Part shown: positions 25,299 to 37,018 of the stretch, one piece after another | How the letters are laid out: the number at the start of each line of letters is the position of its first letter | Numbering within the stretch: position 1 is the stretch's first letter | Assembly: GCA_940671915.1 (NCBI GenBank) | Contig: CALNVZ010003433.1 | Coordinates: forward strand, 20,515,916-20,579,915 | DNA: 64,000 nt | From: Paracentrotus lividus | Lineage: Eukaryota; Echinodermata; Echinoidea; Camarodonta; Echinidae | Direction of reading: 5' to 3' | Position numbers and translations under genes: made by a program | The notes under the pieces: model-generated | Database searches by the model: none | Told to the model about the DNA's origin: nothing | Seen by the model: only the letters and a program-made list of their open reading frames with translations

Positions 25299-25527
25299 CT
25301 CAACAAATTTACTCCTGGCGACTTCCTTGAAGTTTTCTTGTTGTTCAAGGGACTTATCGCTCTTGTCGTCTGTTACACAGAATACCCTAACTCTCCCTTC
25401 CACAGGGTCATGCGTCTTGGCGTAGACAACAAACTTAGCCATGAAAGGTACTGCTTTGAGCTCCTGGTAAAGCTCTCGGGCAAAGTTACTCGCTTGGTCG
25501 ATCTCTTTACAGTCCATTAGCCAAAAC
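25299..25527 (-). CDS. ANK: Ankyrin exon: UPA domain, first part
   Basis: A 229-nt exon read [48 protein letters not shown] and [17 protein letters not shown], ending KFVE. It matches UPA (FWLADCHQVLETVGLATQLYREL, VPYMAKFVVFAKMNDPVE, TDDKVDKTLEQQENFEEVARSK). UPA packs against the ZU5 pair into one supramodule. It ends in phase 0; the donor is GAG|GTTAGA. Confidence 0.97.
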
Positions 25528-25990
25528 CTGAGGTAGAAAAGGAGGTTATGAGCAATATTAAAACCAATCAGGACAGGACAGGTTTCCTCTTCAAATAGGC
25601 AACACTGGTATCTTTATATTGTTGCTATACTTTTCTAATAAAAAGATCACCTGAAAAGATTATACATGGATCAGAATGGCAACTACATAAAAGGTTTTAA
25701 AGGTTTGGCAATCAAAAGACAAAGAATCATAATAACAATAGTACATTATACAACAACAAAATGTCCGTTACTTCAATTTGGTACTTTGGAATAGAAAATA
25801 GATGAGCAGCAGCAAACCAATTTGATTGTCCCATGTGGGATTCTCCTCAGAGACACTGTTTGCATGTCCACTTGTCAGCAATGTTCTTAGAGATACATGA
25901 AGGGGGCAAATTACACAATTACACAATCTCTAAATATCAAGATGATTATTGATTAGGGCGTCGGACCCTTAATACGGATCGAGTATGTAC

Positions 25991-26087
25991 CTGGCTGAAA
26001 CAGTTGTAGTGAACGATACACAGTCGTTAACGAAGGTCAGAGGGGTCGTACCAGTGATGTCTTCCCATTGTGCCGGTGCCGTTCCAC
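25991..26087 (-). CDS. ANK: Ankyrin exon: end of ZU5C and start of UPA
   Basis: A 97-nt exon read [31 protein letters not shown], with an Arg split across the next junction. It matches [30 protein letters not shown] of vertebrates. Two bases are spare on each side, which fits both neighbours. The donor is CAG|GTACAT. Confidence 0.97.
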
Positions 26088-26537
26088 CTGCGGATCATGA
26101 GACAGAAAGAATGGATAAAAAGTATGCACTCACAATTGATAACTAAGAATTCAATCGATGCTGTATCATATGAAGAAGGACTAAAAATGTCTTCAAGAAA
26201 AAACCCTATGGCTGTAAGTAAATAATATGATGAAGTATTGTTCTCTTCCCTAACAGAGAAAATATCAATCATACCTAATAAGGAGGAAATCCAGACATGT
26301 GATAGCCTATTACCCATCACTTGACCAATGTTATTTTTTTTACTCTACTCACTTTACTCCACTCTTTTTAAAATCAAGCTTTTTTTTTCCTCACCAAAAT
26401 GGATACCTGTACATCTCCATAACAGTCTTTTCAAGGACCTTGACTGGATAAACCCAGACTCACCCATCCAAACAGAACTACACTATCACTACCCACCACC
26501 ACACACATACTACCCTCACAGACACGTTCAGACGTAC

Positions 26538-26742
26538 CTGTAATACTACAGAGCAGCCTCAAGGTGGGGAAATCCCCACCATACCCGTTGATGACACCCT
26601 GGTTGTAAGCCGTGGGTACGGGGATGGTCACCGTGATGGGTTTGTGGAATTTCCGGCGTCGCGGCTCAATGGTGACGATAGGACTCACCATTACACGGTT
26701 CCCAAGGACCTTCTTGACGACATCGTTGCCAACTGGTTGAGC
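26538..26742 (-). CDS. ANK: Ankyrin exon: second ZU5 domain, second part
   Basis: A 205-nt exon starting AQPVGNDVVKKVLGN, then [31 protein letters not shown] and LRLLCSIT, with one spare base. It is a close match to vertebrate [24 protein letters not shown] and LRLLCSITGG. It starts in phase 0; the donor is ACAG|GTACGT. Confidence 0.97.
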
Positions 26743-26934
26743 CTGAAGTGCAGTGAGAGTGAGTCGGTTAGAATAAATGTGTTCTAAAAAACGGCACCAA
26801 ATATCTGTCATACAACTTCATACAACCTGAAGGAATAGAACACCAACTTAACCAATTGAAGACAGGTCCAGAGTATACTCAGGCTGGGATTTCTGGGTAA
26901 TCATGTGTTTCAAATTTCTTAACATCCTTGATTC

Positions 26935-27140
26935 AACTTTAATCTTCTAATTGCGGGTTCCCTCAGGGAACACTGCTTGGACCATATTTGTTTATCTGCA
27001 TGTATCTAGTTATCACAAATATGTTATATAGAAGTTCATGTACAAAAGAAAAGTGCTCTTCATATCACCTGTATTCTGCCTTTTTTCTTCTTGGTGTGGA
27101 TTTCCACAAGGAACACGGTTGGTCCATATCTGTTTGTTTA
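26935..27140 (-). pseudogene. Two decayed tandem copies of the 3' edge of the ZU5C exon
   Basis: The bases around 26955 (gggttccctcagggaacactgc) repeat the end of the ZU5C exon at 27253 exactly over about 28 nt, and a weaker copy lies at about 27098 (tttccacaaggaacac). Spacing is roughly 143 and 155 bp. The upstream copy keeps CAG|GTGATATGA, that is, the donor; the other reads VQAVFPEGT and then meets a stop. They look like relics of two local duplications covering the exon end plus its donor. Confidence 0.85.
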
Positions 27141-27223
27141 TTTATTTATTACCAAACTGTTAAAAGTTGGATAGAATTACTGTATAATCCTACGTGTACG
27201 TGCAAAATAAAATTGCTCATCAC

Positions 27224-27429
27224 CTGAAGTCCGACTTTGATCTTCTTTGTGAGGGTTCCCTCAGGGAACACTGCTTGGACCTGTGATACAACGGTGGAGT
27301 TCAGCATGCCACCTGATGGTCCAATGGTGTTGGTCTCCTGACGAACCCTTGAGATGATGGCAAAGTATTGTGGGAAGTCCTTGGTCAGGATGCGACACAT
27401 TCGGCGGTCCGTTTGGCCTTTGTCGTTGT
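27224..27429 (-). CDS. ANK: Ankyrin exon: second ZU5 domain, first part
   Basis: A 206-nt exon: two bases complete a codon, then [49 protein letters not shown] and [16 protein letters not shown]. It matches ZU5C ([30 protein letters not shown]). It ends in phase 0 with donor CAG|GTGATG. Its 3' edge has two decayed copies in the next intron. Confidence 0.97.
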
Positions 27430-27845
27430 CTGTAGGGGGATACAAATTTTTGAAGAAATTAGCCAATCCTAATATTTTTACTGCACCCTCATATGTATTC
27501 ATAACGAGGAATAATTATTCTACCAGCAACTACATGTACTTCTACATACTACCAAGTTGTCCTTGTCCTTATGACCCATCTTACATTCTGCAATTAGAGT
27601 TTCTTTTTGCAAAATAAAATTTAAACTGAGGAAATTTGACTACAAGGTTTACCCAAACCGTTTTGGCCAATTTGGTATGGAATGGTGCATATAAAATATG
27701 GCCCAAAAGATAAATTGATACGTCATACGGGCACTGGCGCGATGTGTGATTGAGGCTTCAATGAGGAGTATCAGGTATATAGTTTTTAAAACTAATGGGA
27801 ATCAGAGAATAGGTCAAGGGTCAAAAGTTATTCATGTCACATCAC

Positions 27846-28003
27846 CTTCGACATCATATCCCTCCATGGACTTCTGTATCTCCTCGTCCGTAGCGTCCAG
27901 AGAATGTTCTTTCCACGTCTCACCGGTCTCGCTGCGGAGGATCACGATCTCACGCTCGTTGCCACGCAGCGAGGCGAAGTGAGGTACTTCAATCAAGACG
28001 GGT
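27846..28003 (-). CDS. ANK: Ankyrin exon: end of ZU5N
   Basis: A 158-nt exon: one base completes Gly, then PVLIEVPHFASLRGNE, REIVILRSETGETWKE, and a tail ending GYDVE with one spare base. It is a near-verbatim match to the family core ([30 protein letters not shown]). The donor is GAAG|GTGATG. Confidence 0.97.
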
Positions 28004-28138
28004 CTATTGGATGGAGAGATGATAACAATTATTAAAGTTAGCAAAGGTCAAGGATGTAGTCTGAATAAATAGATTTTAATGCTTGGGATACTGTTGACTC
28101 TTACCAACTTCATTAAGAATAAGTCCCCATCCCCCCCC

Positions 28139-28171
<33 letters not shown>

Positions 28172-30343
28172 ATAATAATTAATAAATAAAATGTTTTCAA
28201 TGAAGAGTTCTGTTTTAAATCTATTAGTAGGTGTAATGATTAAATTAAAATTTCAGAATATTATTTCTTTTATAATGAAGATTTGAAATAACTAGATATG
28301 GTATCAATTGCCTTAACTTAACTAAATTTTGCTGAGGAATAGAGTATCTTTTAAAGAGGTCAGGAACACCCTAGCACTACTTACAAAAAAAAAATAAAAG
28401 GATCTTTAGAAAGCTAGATGTAGGGGTTCTAAAAATATTGTTTGGTGAAGACTAAAAAGGAGATTCGCTCTGTTAATTTTATCATTCTTGTTCACACTAG
28501 TCAGTATCATTAATCAATATGTCACAGTCTTTAAATATAGACTATTCACTCCATATTTGCCAATCAAATATGCAAGGATTAAAACTGTCTATTGATGTTT
28601 GAATGATTCAGATATAAGAATGTTATCTTTTCCTCTTTCCACTACCAATGTTTTCTATCTTGACAAGCTAACAAAGACCAGTGCATGTGAACATGTAAGT
28701 GCTGAGAGAAAGATGTGCACCTAACAATTAATCTTTACTTTTAGAAATATGATGTGTATTGAGAAGATACAGAACTACAGAGTACCTATGTATAATCAGC
28801 TATATACATGTACAACTAGGGTAACAAATGTTCACTGAGTGATCTTACATGTTCACAAGTTTGGCATGGCATATCAAGTGTAATTGTGCTGGAACTTTTT
28901 AAAGTGTACTTTTATCTATCACTCCAAAATAACCTTAGCTGCTGATATTCCACACTATTTACATGTAAATTAACACCTATGGTAATATTGAAAAAATATA
29001 TTAATTGTGTAATAAGTAATTTTTAAAAATACAAATAAAGCATAATCACTACCATTTTAAATACCCTTTTTAGTCATACGTGTAGATATTTACCAGTAAG
29101 GCATCTCTGTATAAAAATATAAATACTGAAAATAATTTCGTGAGGAATCAATCTAACAACTTTTGCAGTTAATCTGCAATCTTGGCTTAAATCAAACAGC
29201 ACTTCAAGACATGCCTTGAGTATAGCAGAGAGGAAAATCAGAGTATATATTCAAAATGGGAAAAATCTAAATCTCATGATGCTTTATTAATTGCACACCA
29301 TGCATCTGTAAATGGAAGTTAGTGGTTAAATATTTTGCATAATGTTAAGGATTGGAAAACAAGACATCCAAGAGTCTTACAGACTCCTTGAAAATTAATT
29401 TCTCTGTCCCATTAATTTAATTTGAGCATTCAAATATTGACAAGGAGGGAAAGCACACAATGCATGTTGAAAATGTTATGGTGATATGATAAATAAGAGC
29501 AAATTGGTTATAAATGGAGGGATTTGGTATACACAAAAAACACAGAAGTGAAAGTCTATTACACAAATTATTGACTTTCATAATTTTTTAGTGTGCAAGT
29601 ATCAGATTATGAGAAAGTTATTGGAATACAAATGAAGGGGAAAAGAAAAACATATAAATGTATTTTATTCACTCAAGTCAATGAATTCAAACTTTAGCGC
29701 ATGTACAAGGTGATCGATAAAGGGAGTTGAAAGAGAATGATTGGTGTCATTTGCTTTTCAGAAGTTTAGCGTTTCATTATGTTAAATAATTAAGAATATA
29801 TGTTAAGCAGAATAAATGTTTGTAATTCCATCACATATCAAATTTTTAGAAATCTTTTTGGCCCCATTTAGAAAGTGCATACTTCATAAACATAAATTTT
29901 CCATAAGTATGTTCAAAAGAACTCTTTCTTTTCAATAGTTATATTAAAAATAGGCCGCCATTAAAGAAAAACGTTTCAAACAATCATGCAAATGCCCAGG
30001 ATAAAGTGAGATGAGAGGGGGTGAACGAACAAACTTTTCATGATCAACTGATAAAAAGACTGCTTTAAATCTGTTCTTTAAAAAAAATTCTGTGAATATT
30101 TGTGAAGGGATGATTCTGATTGGGGATTTTTTTTACCATTCTTGTGCATTTGAATCTGTAGTATTAATACAAAACCATGCCGCACGGCAACACCATGCAA
30201 TAAAGCCTCATGAATATTCATGATTGGTGCTTCTTTACCATCAATTAATTCAATGATCAGAAAACATGCTGACCATTATTTGTTGTAAACATGCAGTGGG
30301 AGTGCGTCACAAAACAAGACAAGTTACTCTCAATCACACATAC
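28004..30343. other. Intron between alternative ZU5 exon and ZU5N end exon
   Basis: AT-rich; holds a poly-A run at 28139-28169 preceded by a C run. No coding sequence was recognised. Confidence 0.5.
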
Positions 30344-30445
30344 CGCAAAAACTTTTCACTCGGCGGCCCCATTTCAACGATTCGGCTACAGAGGGCTTCG
30401 CCGTCGTTAAGGGGAGGGTAGGTCACGCTCTTATTGCCGAGACCC
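30344..30445 (-). CDS. ANK: Alternative exon: diverged copy of the C-terminal part of the ZU5N exon
   Basis: A 102-nt exon with acceptor acctcag and donor CG|GTATGT. Both flanking introns would be phase 2, the same as at the junction it lies in, so inclusion is in frame and adds 34 residues. It encodes GLGNKSVTYPPLNDG, EALCSRIVEMGPP and SEKFLR. About 14 of 31 positions match the end of the preceding exon (PPL, SR, E, GP, FL), and EMGP is closer to the vertebrate form than that exon is. No stop is present. It would duplicate part of ZU5N if simply added, so a regulated use or replacement is an open question. Confidence 0.75.
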
Positions 30446-31970
30446 CTGAGGTCAGAGTTCAAAAGGTCGTAGTATGGAGGGGAGGTCAAATAAGATGTTA
30501 GAAAGAACCAAGGTCAAACCAAATGGGATCATGGAAGTTGGAGATAATTCAAGGATGATGGAGGTCGTCATGGAAACGGGATGAGGAGGCGGGAGGAGCG
30601 AAATGTTCAAATCAAAGGAATTAAAACAAGTCGATTAGGAGAGAGATTTGGAGGGAAAAGAGACAAAGACAATTGTGACGTTAGAACAAAAGGTGTTAAG
30701 ACAAACTGCAATTAATGTTACAAAACAAGTTAATACACGACACACAGTAACAAACATTTTGCCTAATAATAATACACTTATTTTCATTTTTGTTATGCAA
30801 ATAGCTCTAGAATGCATATATCTTTAATCAAATTGCAATTTCAAAACTCTTGCTACAAGATGTTAATTGTTAAAATTTTGATGAGCAATTTCTGTTACAT
30901 TTGTTAAAAAGCATTAGCATAATTTGTTGTTAATATTTATGTAAAATAATTCATGTTAAATCAATTAGAGAAGTTGTGCAATATAAGAGCATTTAAAACA
31001 AAATTTTGACGATGAATTTGAATCATAGCCTTTCATTCAGTGGATTTCCACACTAAATTTTTTTTTTTAATTTGGCATTGAATGACAAAAGATGAAACAC
31101 ACATACATAAAAATACATCACATATTGAATAAAGCAGAAGCTAAGAGTGAACGAAGTGATGACAACAGAAATGAAATAATTTCAGTATTTTGATTGTTCA
31201 AAATAAACTGCACACATGTAGAACAACAAACTTGTGATATTTCTTCTCCTATGAGAACAGTTATATTGGTCAATGCTCCACAATAGTGGTTTAATTGACA
31301 TGTCAAAGGACATTTTGGAAAGACAAAAGCTTGTGCTATGAACTAACTTGCCACTCAGAAACTTGAATTAAAAATTATTTTTTTAAACCAATAAAATACC
31401 CTATTTAAAAGCTAAATAAGCATGATAGTAACAAAAAAATTTTTTGTTTTTTTGTTGGTGTTTTGGGATAAAATGATTCTTCTTATCCCGCAGGTGAATT
31501 TAACGGAACAGTAGCACGAATGACAGCTGTTCAAGTAAAATATATTATACTTCTTAAGAAACAAAGAGCAACATAAACTGGATACAAAATACAGATGAAT
31601 TTGTACAGGATGAATGTTAATACAATAACAAGAAAGGACACAGTACCCATGTATACTATGGTACATGAACATGTATTTGTAAATTTTATCCAATTCTGGG
31701 GTAAATACATTAACAAATATTAAAGATTACGACTTATCTAAACTTTTCAAAAGGATGTCATAAAATTGCTGTTTCCGATTTTGTTTGCAATATACAGTTA
31801 ATTTTTTAATTTGCAATGAAAAACTGCATGGGAAAAAAATCAGGAAAACAACCACACAATTTTGCGAGCAATGGTGTTAGCTGCTTGTGAATGTGATGCA
31901 CCGCAAAAGTGGATGAGAAAATAACTGATGCTGAACAACACCAATGTTAGGGGGTTAGGTCAGCACTTAC

Positions 31971-32195
31971 CCTAAGAACTGGGTGTTGGAAGGTCCGACC
32001 TCAAGTACTCGGCTAGCCAGAGATTCGTTCTCCATAAGTGGTGGCTGGGTGGTGAGTTTGGTGCGCTTGATGAGGCGACACGTAACCCTGGTAGGACCGG
32101 AAGCGCGCTGTGGAGGCACCACGACGCGGAGACCGGGCAGACGACAGCTACGCATGGTGCCTCCACGGGCATCCACGATGAAACTGATCAGGAAT
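31971..32195 (-). CDS. ANK: Ankyrin exon: first ZU5 domain, main part
   Basis: A 225-nt exon with phase-2 introns on both sides. It encodes [31 protein letters not shown], a CRLIKR segment, [16 protein letters not shown] and GPSNTQFLG. It is a clear match to the ZU5N domain ([36 protein letters not shown]). ZU5N is the part of ankyrin that contacts spectrin repeats. The acceptor is ctgatcag and the donor AGG|GTAAGT. Confidence 0.97.
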
Positions 32196-32579
32196 CTGAT
32201 CAGAAAAAGAGTGAAAGAGAAACACAAAAATAATCAGACAGGGACAAACAGAGAGAAATAAAGAGGGAAAGAGAGAGAAAAAAAATTGTGCACATTTTAT
32301 ATGAAACACATAAATGTACATGGATAGGAATATTGAAAAGCAATTATGCCATCATTCTTTGAGCCAAGTCAGAATAATCGCAATCTATATATTTCTGTAT
32401 TCATTTGACACATTGCATTAAAATCTTTGATAATATATGAATTTTCTGTTCCATACTAAGTCAAATTAAACTCTTCAAAGTTTAAAGAATTTTAAGCTTA
32501 ATGCAAACTAATCACTAGAGACATTTAGAATAATTCCAAATAACAGATGTTATGAATAAGCACACAAAAGTTTTCCTAC

Positions 32580-32797
32580 CCTGCGAAGAATGGCATCTGG
32601 TTGATGGGAGCATTATCCAAAGTGACAGAAATTGGCCGGCCATTGGGTCCAAAGGCCTTGCCAGCAATCACATGCCCTTTCTCATCAACGTATGGATCCC
32701 CAATGTTGTAAGTCTTTCCATTGACTGTGATGACAGGTCCAGTAGAGAGACGATTGGGCGTAGAGCTACCAAGAGGTGGCGCCGATTCCAGAGTGGT
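32580..32797 (-). CDS. ANK: Ankyrin exon leading into the first ZU5 domain
   Basis: A 218-nt exon, phase 0 at the start and two spare bases at the end. It encodes TTLESAPPLGSS, then ITVNGKTYNIGDPYV and EKGHVIAG, and ends LDNAPINQMPFFAG. The end aligns with vertebrate LDNVNLVSSPIHSG just before the ZU5 strand GFLVSF. The middle 40-50 residues have no counterpart I recall in vertebrate ankyrins and look strand-rich. The donor is AGG|GTAGGA. Confidence 0.92.
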
Positions 32798-33503
32798 CTA
32801 AATAAAAAAATGTAAGATGGTCAATGATTAATACACTTAGAGTACATTACAAGAAATTTAAATGATGATTTATTTTATTGAACTGATCCTCACTGTTCAA
32901 AGAACTACATGCTAATAAAAGTCCCATTTCAGGGATTTTACATTGAGAATACAATGTCAATGTCTGACATATACTTTATGAAATTGAGTATATCAATAGC
33001 AATCTCCATCGTCTGGTGACAAGACAACATCGCAACATATAAATGTTAAAAACAAAATTAAATGTAAAGGAGTATAATATAAGAATTCGGAATCAATAAC
33101 ATGTAAAAACTTCAGACTTACTTAAATGGAAATTCATAAAGAAATTATATAATTTTTTTTCTTCATTTATGCAGTTAATTATACTTTTAAAATTGTAAAA
33201 AGGTGACAAGTTACAGCAAATCAATGTGACTATATAAATTCAAATTTAAAATTATCCACTGCCCCCCCCCCTATTTTTTTTGTGGATACATTTACATATA
33301 GCTTTTTTCTGCTGGCTTGAAATAGATTAAACTACAAATAAAATATAAATCACATGTATCAACAATGTTTATACAGATTCTATAATAACTATCCCAGAGA
33401 CAATTAAACCCCGGACAACTACCCCCGCCAAAAATCTACCTAACTCTACACCCAACCTTAACCCTAGTCCAGGGGTAATTGTCCAGATACAGTTTAAGCT
33501 TAC

Positions 33504-33698
33504 TTCAGTGGTGGCAGTGATCATCTCCCCTTCAATGAGGGATTCATCAGGGCGTCCCAGGGGTGCGCTGAAGTCCCTGTTGAGGGTGCTGTTCCTGGAA
33601 TCCATGGTGCTGTAACCGGTAGGGCTATAGGCGGGGCGCTGTTTGTCATTCCCGTAGTGACCAGACAGGGATTCGTGACCGGTGTAGTAGTTCATGAT
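33504..33698 (-). CDS. ANK: Ankyrin linker exon before ZU5 (65 codons)
   Basis: A 195-nt phase-0 exon beginning IMNYYTGHESLSGHYG, with STLNRDFSAPL and ending ITATTE. The STLNR piece is comparable with YTLNRSSY of vertebrate ankyrins. It is rich in Ser, Tyr and Gly, so it is likely a flexible linker. The acceptor is ctctag and the donor GAA|GTAAGC. Confidence 0.88.
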
Positions 33699-34798
33699 CT
33701 AGAGAGGTGAAGAGGCGAGTTCATATATCAGTTAACTTGTGTATTATAAAGTTATACAGGGTCTTGGATCCAGGATTCGAAATTTCAAAAGATTGTGCCG
33801 GCCCAATAGCATCTCTATTATCCTTGAGCATGGGCCAAACACTCAATTGTGTGACCTAAGGCTGGATCCACTACCAATATATGTACTTCCTTAACAAAAC
33901 ATGCCTTGGTCTGTGTTGTAGTTTATGATCTGAAAAGGTAGTCCATCCCTTTTATATGAGGTTGTCATGAGAAAGCCAATTACTTTGTGAGAATGTAATA
34001 TTGTTAAAGAGAACACAGAGCATCCATCCCCATAGAAACATATGCATATGTACGGTGTTGGAAAATAGGACTGGAATGATTTCCTTGGAAGAGCAGAATT
34101 TGTTGTATACATGCTCACTATAAAAGGGGTAATCTGTAGTGTATTCAACTTCATTCAAATCAATGGATACAAGTCGTAATTCTACTAATTCCCTGTTGAT
34201 GATTAACTACATTTATATGTACATACACACAAGTTATTCATGATATACAGTTGAGTGTGATGGTTGTTGGAAGATCAATAGACCATTTTACATACAAATA
34301 AAAATGCACTTTGCATAGGGGAGACCGGGGACAAATGTAACACGGGGCAATTGTAACAGAGGCTCCCATTCCTAGCAGAAACACGCTATAAACTCAAAAT
34401 TTGTAGAGAACATGCGCATTTAATCGCTCCACATGCTGTATGAGTGTTAGCAGATTTAACGGTTCGTGGAACTTTCTACAGCGGAAAAACCGTTTTTTGA
34501 GCATAAAAGTAATATTTCACATTACCATTGTTTTTCTTCTGGACAAATATGTGGATGAGCTACGGCTGTCATTTTTGTATATTTAGAAATTATGTTCTTA
34601 GGCCATACTTTTGCTAAAGTTTCAACGACGAATACCGAAGCCAAGATAGAAAAAATCTCTCCAAATATGGTCACCTCTGCGCAGGGGCAATTGTAACAAG
34701 CTGTTACAATTGCCCCTGTTTCTGTTAAAGTAACTCCCGTAGGAACTCGGTAAAGCAGATTTCCGCTGAATCAACACCAAGCTATTAAATAACCAATC

Positions 34799-34885
34799 AG
34801 GGGCCGCGGAGCGTTTTTGGAAGTGGAGGGGCTGAGCGGCAAGTGGGAGGGGAGTGGGGGGAGGGGCTGAACAGACCAAAATCAC
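34799..34885. repeat. Partial copy of the CCGCGGAGCG foldback family
   Basis: ggggccgcggagcgtttttgg, then gtggaggggctgagc and caaatgtatggtcatttttt match, in reverse orientation, the element at 41433-41608. It lies inside the 2.6-kb element. Confidence 0.85.
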
Positions 34886-35033
34886 AAATGTATGGTCATT
34901 TTTTTCCGTTTTTGTACACGTTCGCTGACGAAGCCTCCCAGGCTCCGTGGCCCCTGCAAATTACAATTGTCCGGAATTTGTTGCTTCCTGTAAACATAAT
35001 TAAAACATAATCAGAAACCTCTGAACCATGGAG

Positions 35034-35470
35034 CTAATATTAGAGACGTCTCCGAGACGTCTCCAAGACGTCTCCGCGACAATTTATAAAAAAAAATCCG
35101 TCTCCGAAATTCAGGAGACGTCTCGGAGACGTCTCTAATACTATTTATTCCGTCGGGAGACAAGATTCCTATTCTGTCGCGGAGACGTCTCCGCGAAGTG
35201 AGATAGCACCCTTAGCTCAAGCATCATAACTTTGAATGTATTTTCAATTATAATGCTTTACAAAAACAAAAGGTAACAACATCTATAACCTCCTACATTA
35301 AATTAGGGTGGTATCTCACTTCGCGGAGACGTCTCCACGACAGAATAGAATTTCGTCTCCGCGATGGATAAAATATATTAGAAACGTATCCGAGACGTCT
35401 CGGAGACGTCTCCTAAATCTCGGAACGGATTTTTTCCATAAATTGTGGCGGAGACGTATTGTCGATTATT
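35034..35470. repeat. Nested palindromes built from GAGACGTCTC
   Basis: The segment at 35034-35140 is a perfect-armed palindrome (tattagagacgtctccgagac and its complement) around a short AT loop. A second set at 35160-35215 and 35306-35345 pairs through ggtgctatctcacttcgcgg. It sits inside the 2.6-kb element. Confidence 0.85.
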
Positions 35471-35982
35471 ATGCTTTACAAAAACATAAGGTAACCATAC
35501 CTATAATCTCACACCATGAAAATTCAATAACTTTGAACATATCTGTTTAATACGTTTTGTTAGAAATGCAATGAAATATTGATATTTTCCGAAAAAAAAA
35601 GTGCCTTTAGTTTGTTTATCATTTGTTTCACTGTAATCAGAGCCTCAAGTTTGTTATTCTTTGTTTTTTTATAATTTATATCACTTACTAGAGAACTTCA
35701 GAACTTCATAACTTTGAATGTATAATCAATTATAGTTTCTTTTTTTTTACAAGGACCAAAGGTAACCTTATCTATGAGCTCAAACATGAGGAATAAAATA
35801 ACTGTGACATATGATTTTATTTCATTTTAATTCGTCGAGTGTTCATGGTATAACACATAAAAGAAACACCTGACAGGATAGCCCATGAAAACCAAAGGCC
35901 TATTTACAATGGGGTCATATAAAATGGGAAAGAGAATAGGGACCCCCCCCCCCGATTTGTTTTTTTCTTATTAAAAAACGCA

Positions 35983-36150
35983 CATATTAAAAGAGAGAAA
36001 GAAGAAAGAGGAAGGGAGAGAAAGGGAGAGGCGGAGAGAGAGAGAGAGGGGGGGAGGGCAGATAGGAAAGTAAAAAAGTAAAGAGGGAGTGAATGAAGAA
36101 AAAGAAAGATAGAAAGAAAGAAAGACAGAGGAGAGAGAGAGAGGGAGGGA
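35983..36150. repeat. Purine-rich simple tract
   Basis: About 170 bp made almost only of A and G (gagaggaaaga types) on the plus strand. On the other strand it gives a false Leu/Ser-rich frame. Confidence 0.9.
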
Positions 36151-36510
36151 TGGCAGCCCCCATAAAAAAATAAAAATATATTTCAATATGATACCTGAAA
36201 ATATATGTCCAATACGTTTTGTTAAAAGGGCAAAGACATATTGATTTTGCCAGAAGAAAAAAATGGCGTAAATTTTGAAGATTGATTTAACAACAAAAAA
36301 AAAGCTGTAATTTTTTACTTCTTCTCAGAAATGTATCACTTTATTTTGGCAAGAATGCGTTATAGTCAAAAGGCGTAAGCCTAACATAAAGTGTTATACA
36401 ACAGTTGTCAGTTAAAAGATATATTGTGTAGGTACAAAGTAGATAAAGAACCAAAATATTAATTAATGAAGGTTCTATAATTCTACAGTTAAAGGGTGAA
36501 GCCACAACAA

Positions 36511-36546
<36 letters not shown>

Positions 36547-37018
36547 ATCATAACTTTTGTCCCATTTCATGCATATAACAAGTGGAAAATGTAATATAAA
36601 TGGGTCAAGCATTGTCATGTTTCATCATAATTAGTTTATGTAGTTAAAGATGTTTTAATTTGTCATGTGCATAGCTTTGATAAAGAAAAACAAAATGTTA
36701 CAAGTTCATGTGTTACAATTGCCCGCACGTCTGTTACAATTGCCCCTCGTCACGGGGCAATTGTAACACTCGACCTCTTGTTTTGAAATGGTAATGGCTT
36801 CAAAATGACTTGTTTTACTTAACCCAAACCTATTCATATGTCAAGCTAAGATATGCATATTTTATTTTAAATTAGTTTTAAGCAAGTATTTAGCTTCAAT
36901 AAAGCTGATAGGTCAAATTTGGAAAAAACTGTTACAATTGCCCCAGGTCTCCCCTACTCTTCCCAGAGGCCTGCCACACATAGCAGCAAATATGTGTAAG
37001 ATGGAATGTATCAATACA

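Larger units (their letters stand above)
34318..36954. mobile_element. 2.6-kb inverted-repeat element with TA flanks
   Basis: The left end is GGGGAGACC followed by ggggcaattgtaacag; the right end is ctgttacaattgcccc followed by GGTCTCCCC, a good terminal inverted repeat. Both ends are flanked by TA, as for Tc1/mariner-type insertions. Extra copies of the ttacaattgcccc motif lie at about 34685-34722 and 36714-36767. No transposase frame is visible, so it appears non-autonomous. It is inserted in the intron between linker exons 37708-37835 and 33504-33698. Confidence 0.82.

Noticed and set aside
31983..32261. A 92-codon plus-strand frame
   Set aside because: It is the antisense shadow of the ZU5N exon, long because that exon is GC-rich.
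35971..36186. A Leu/Ser/Phe-rich frame that looks like a membrane protein
   Set aside because: It is a purine-rich simple tract read on the opposite strand.
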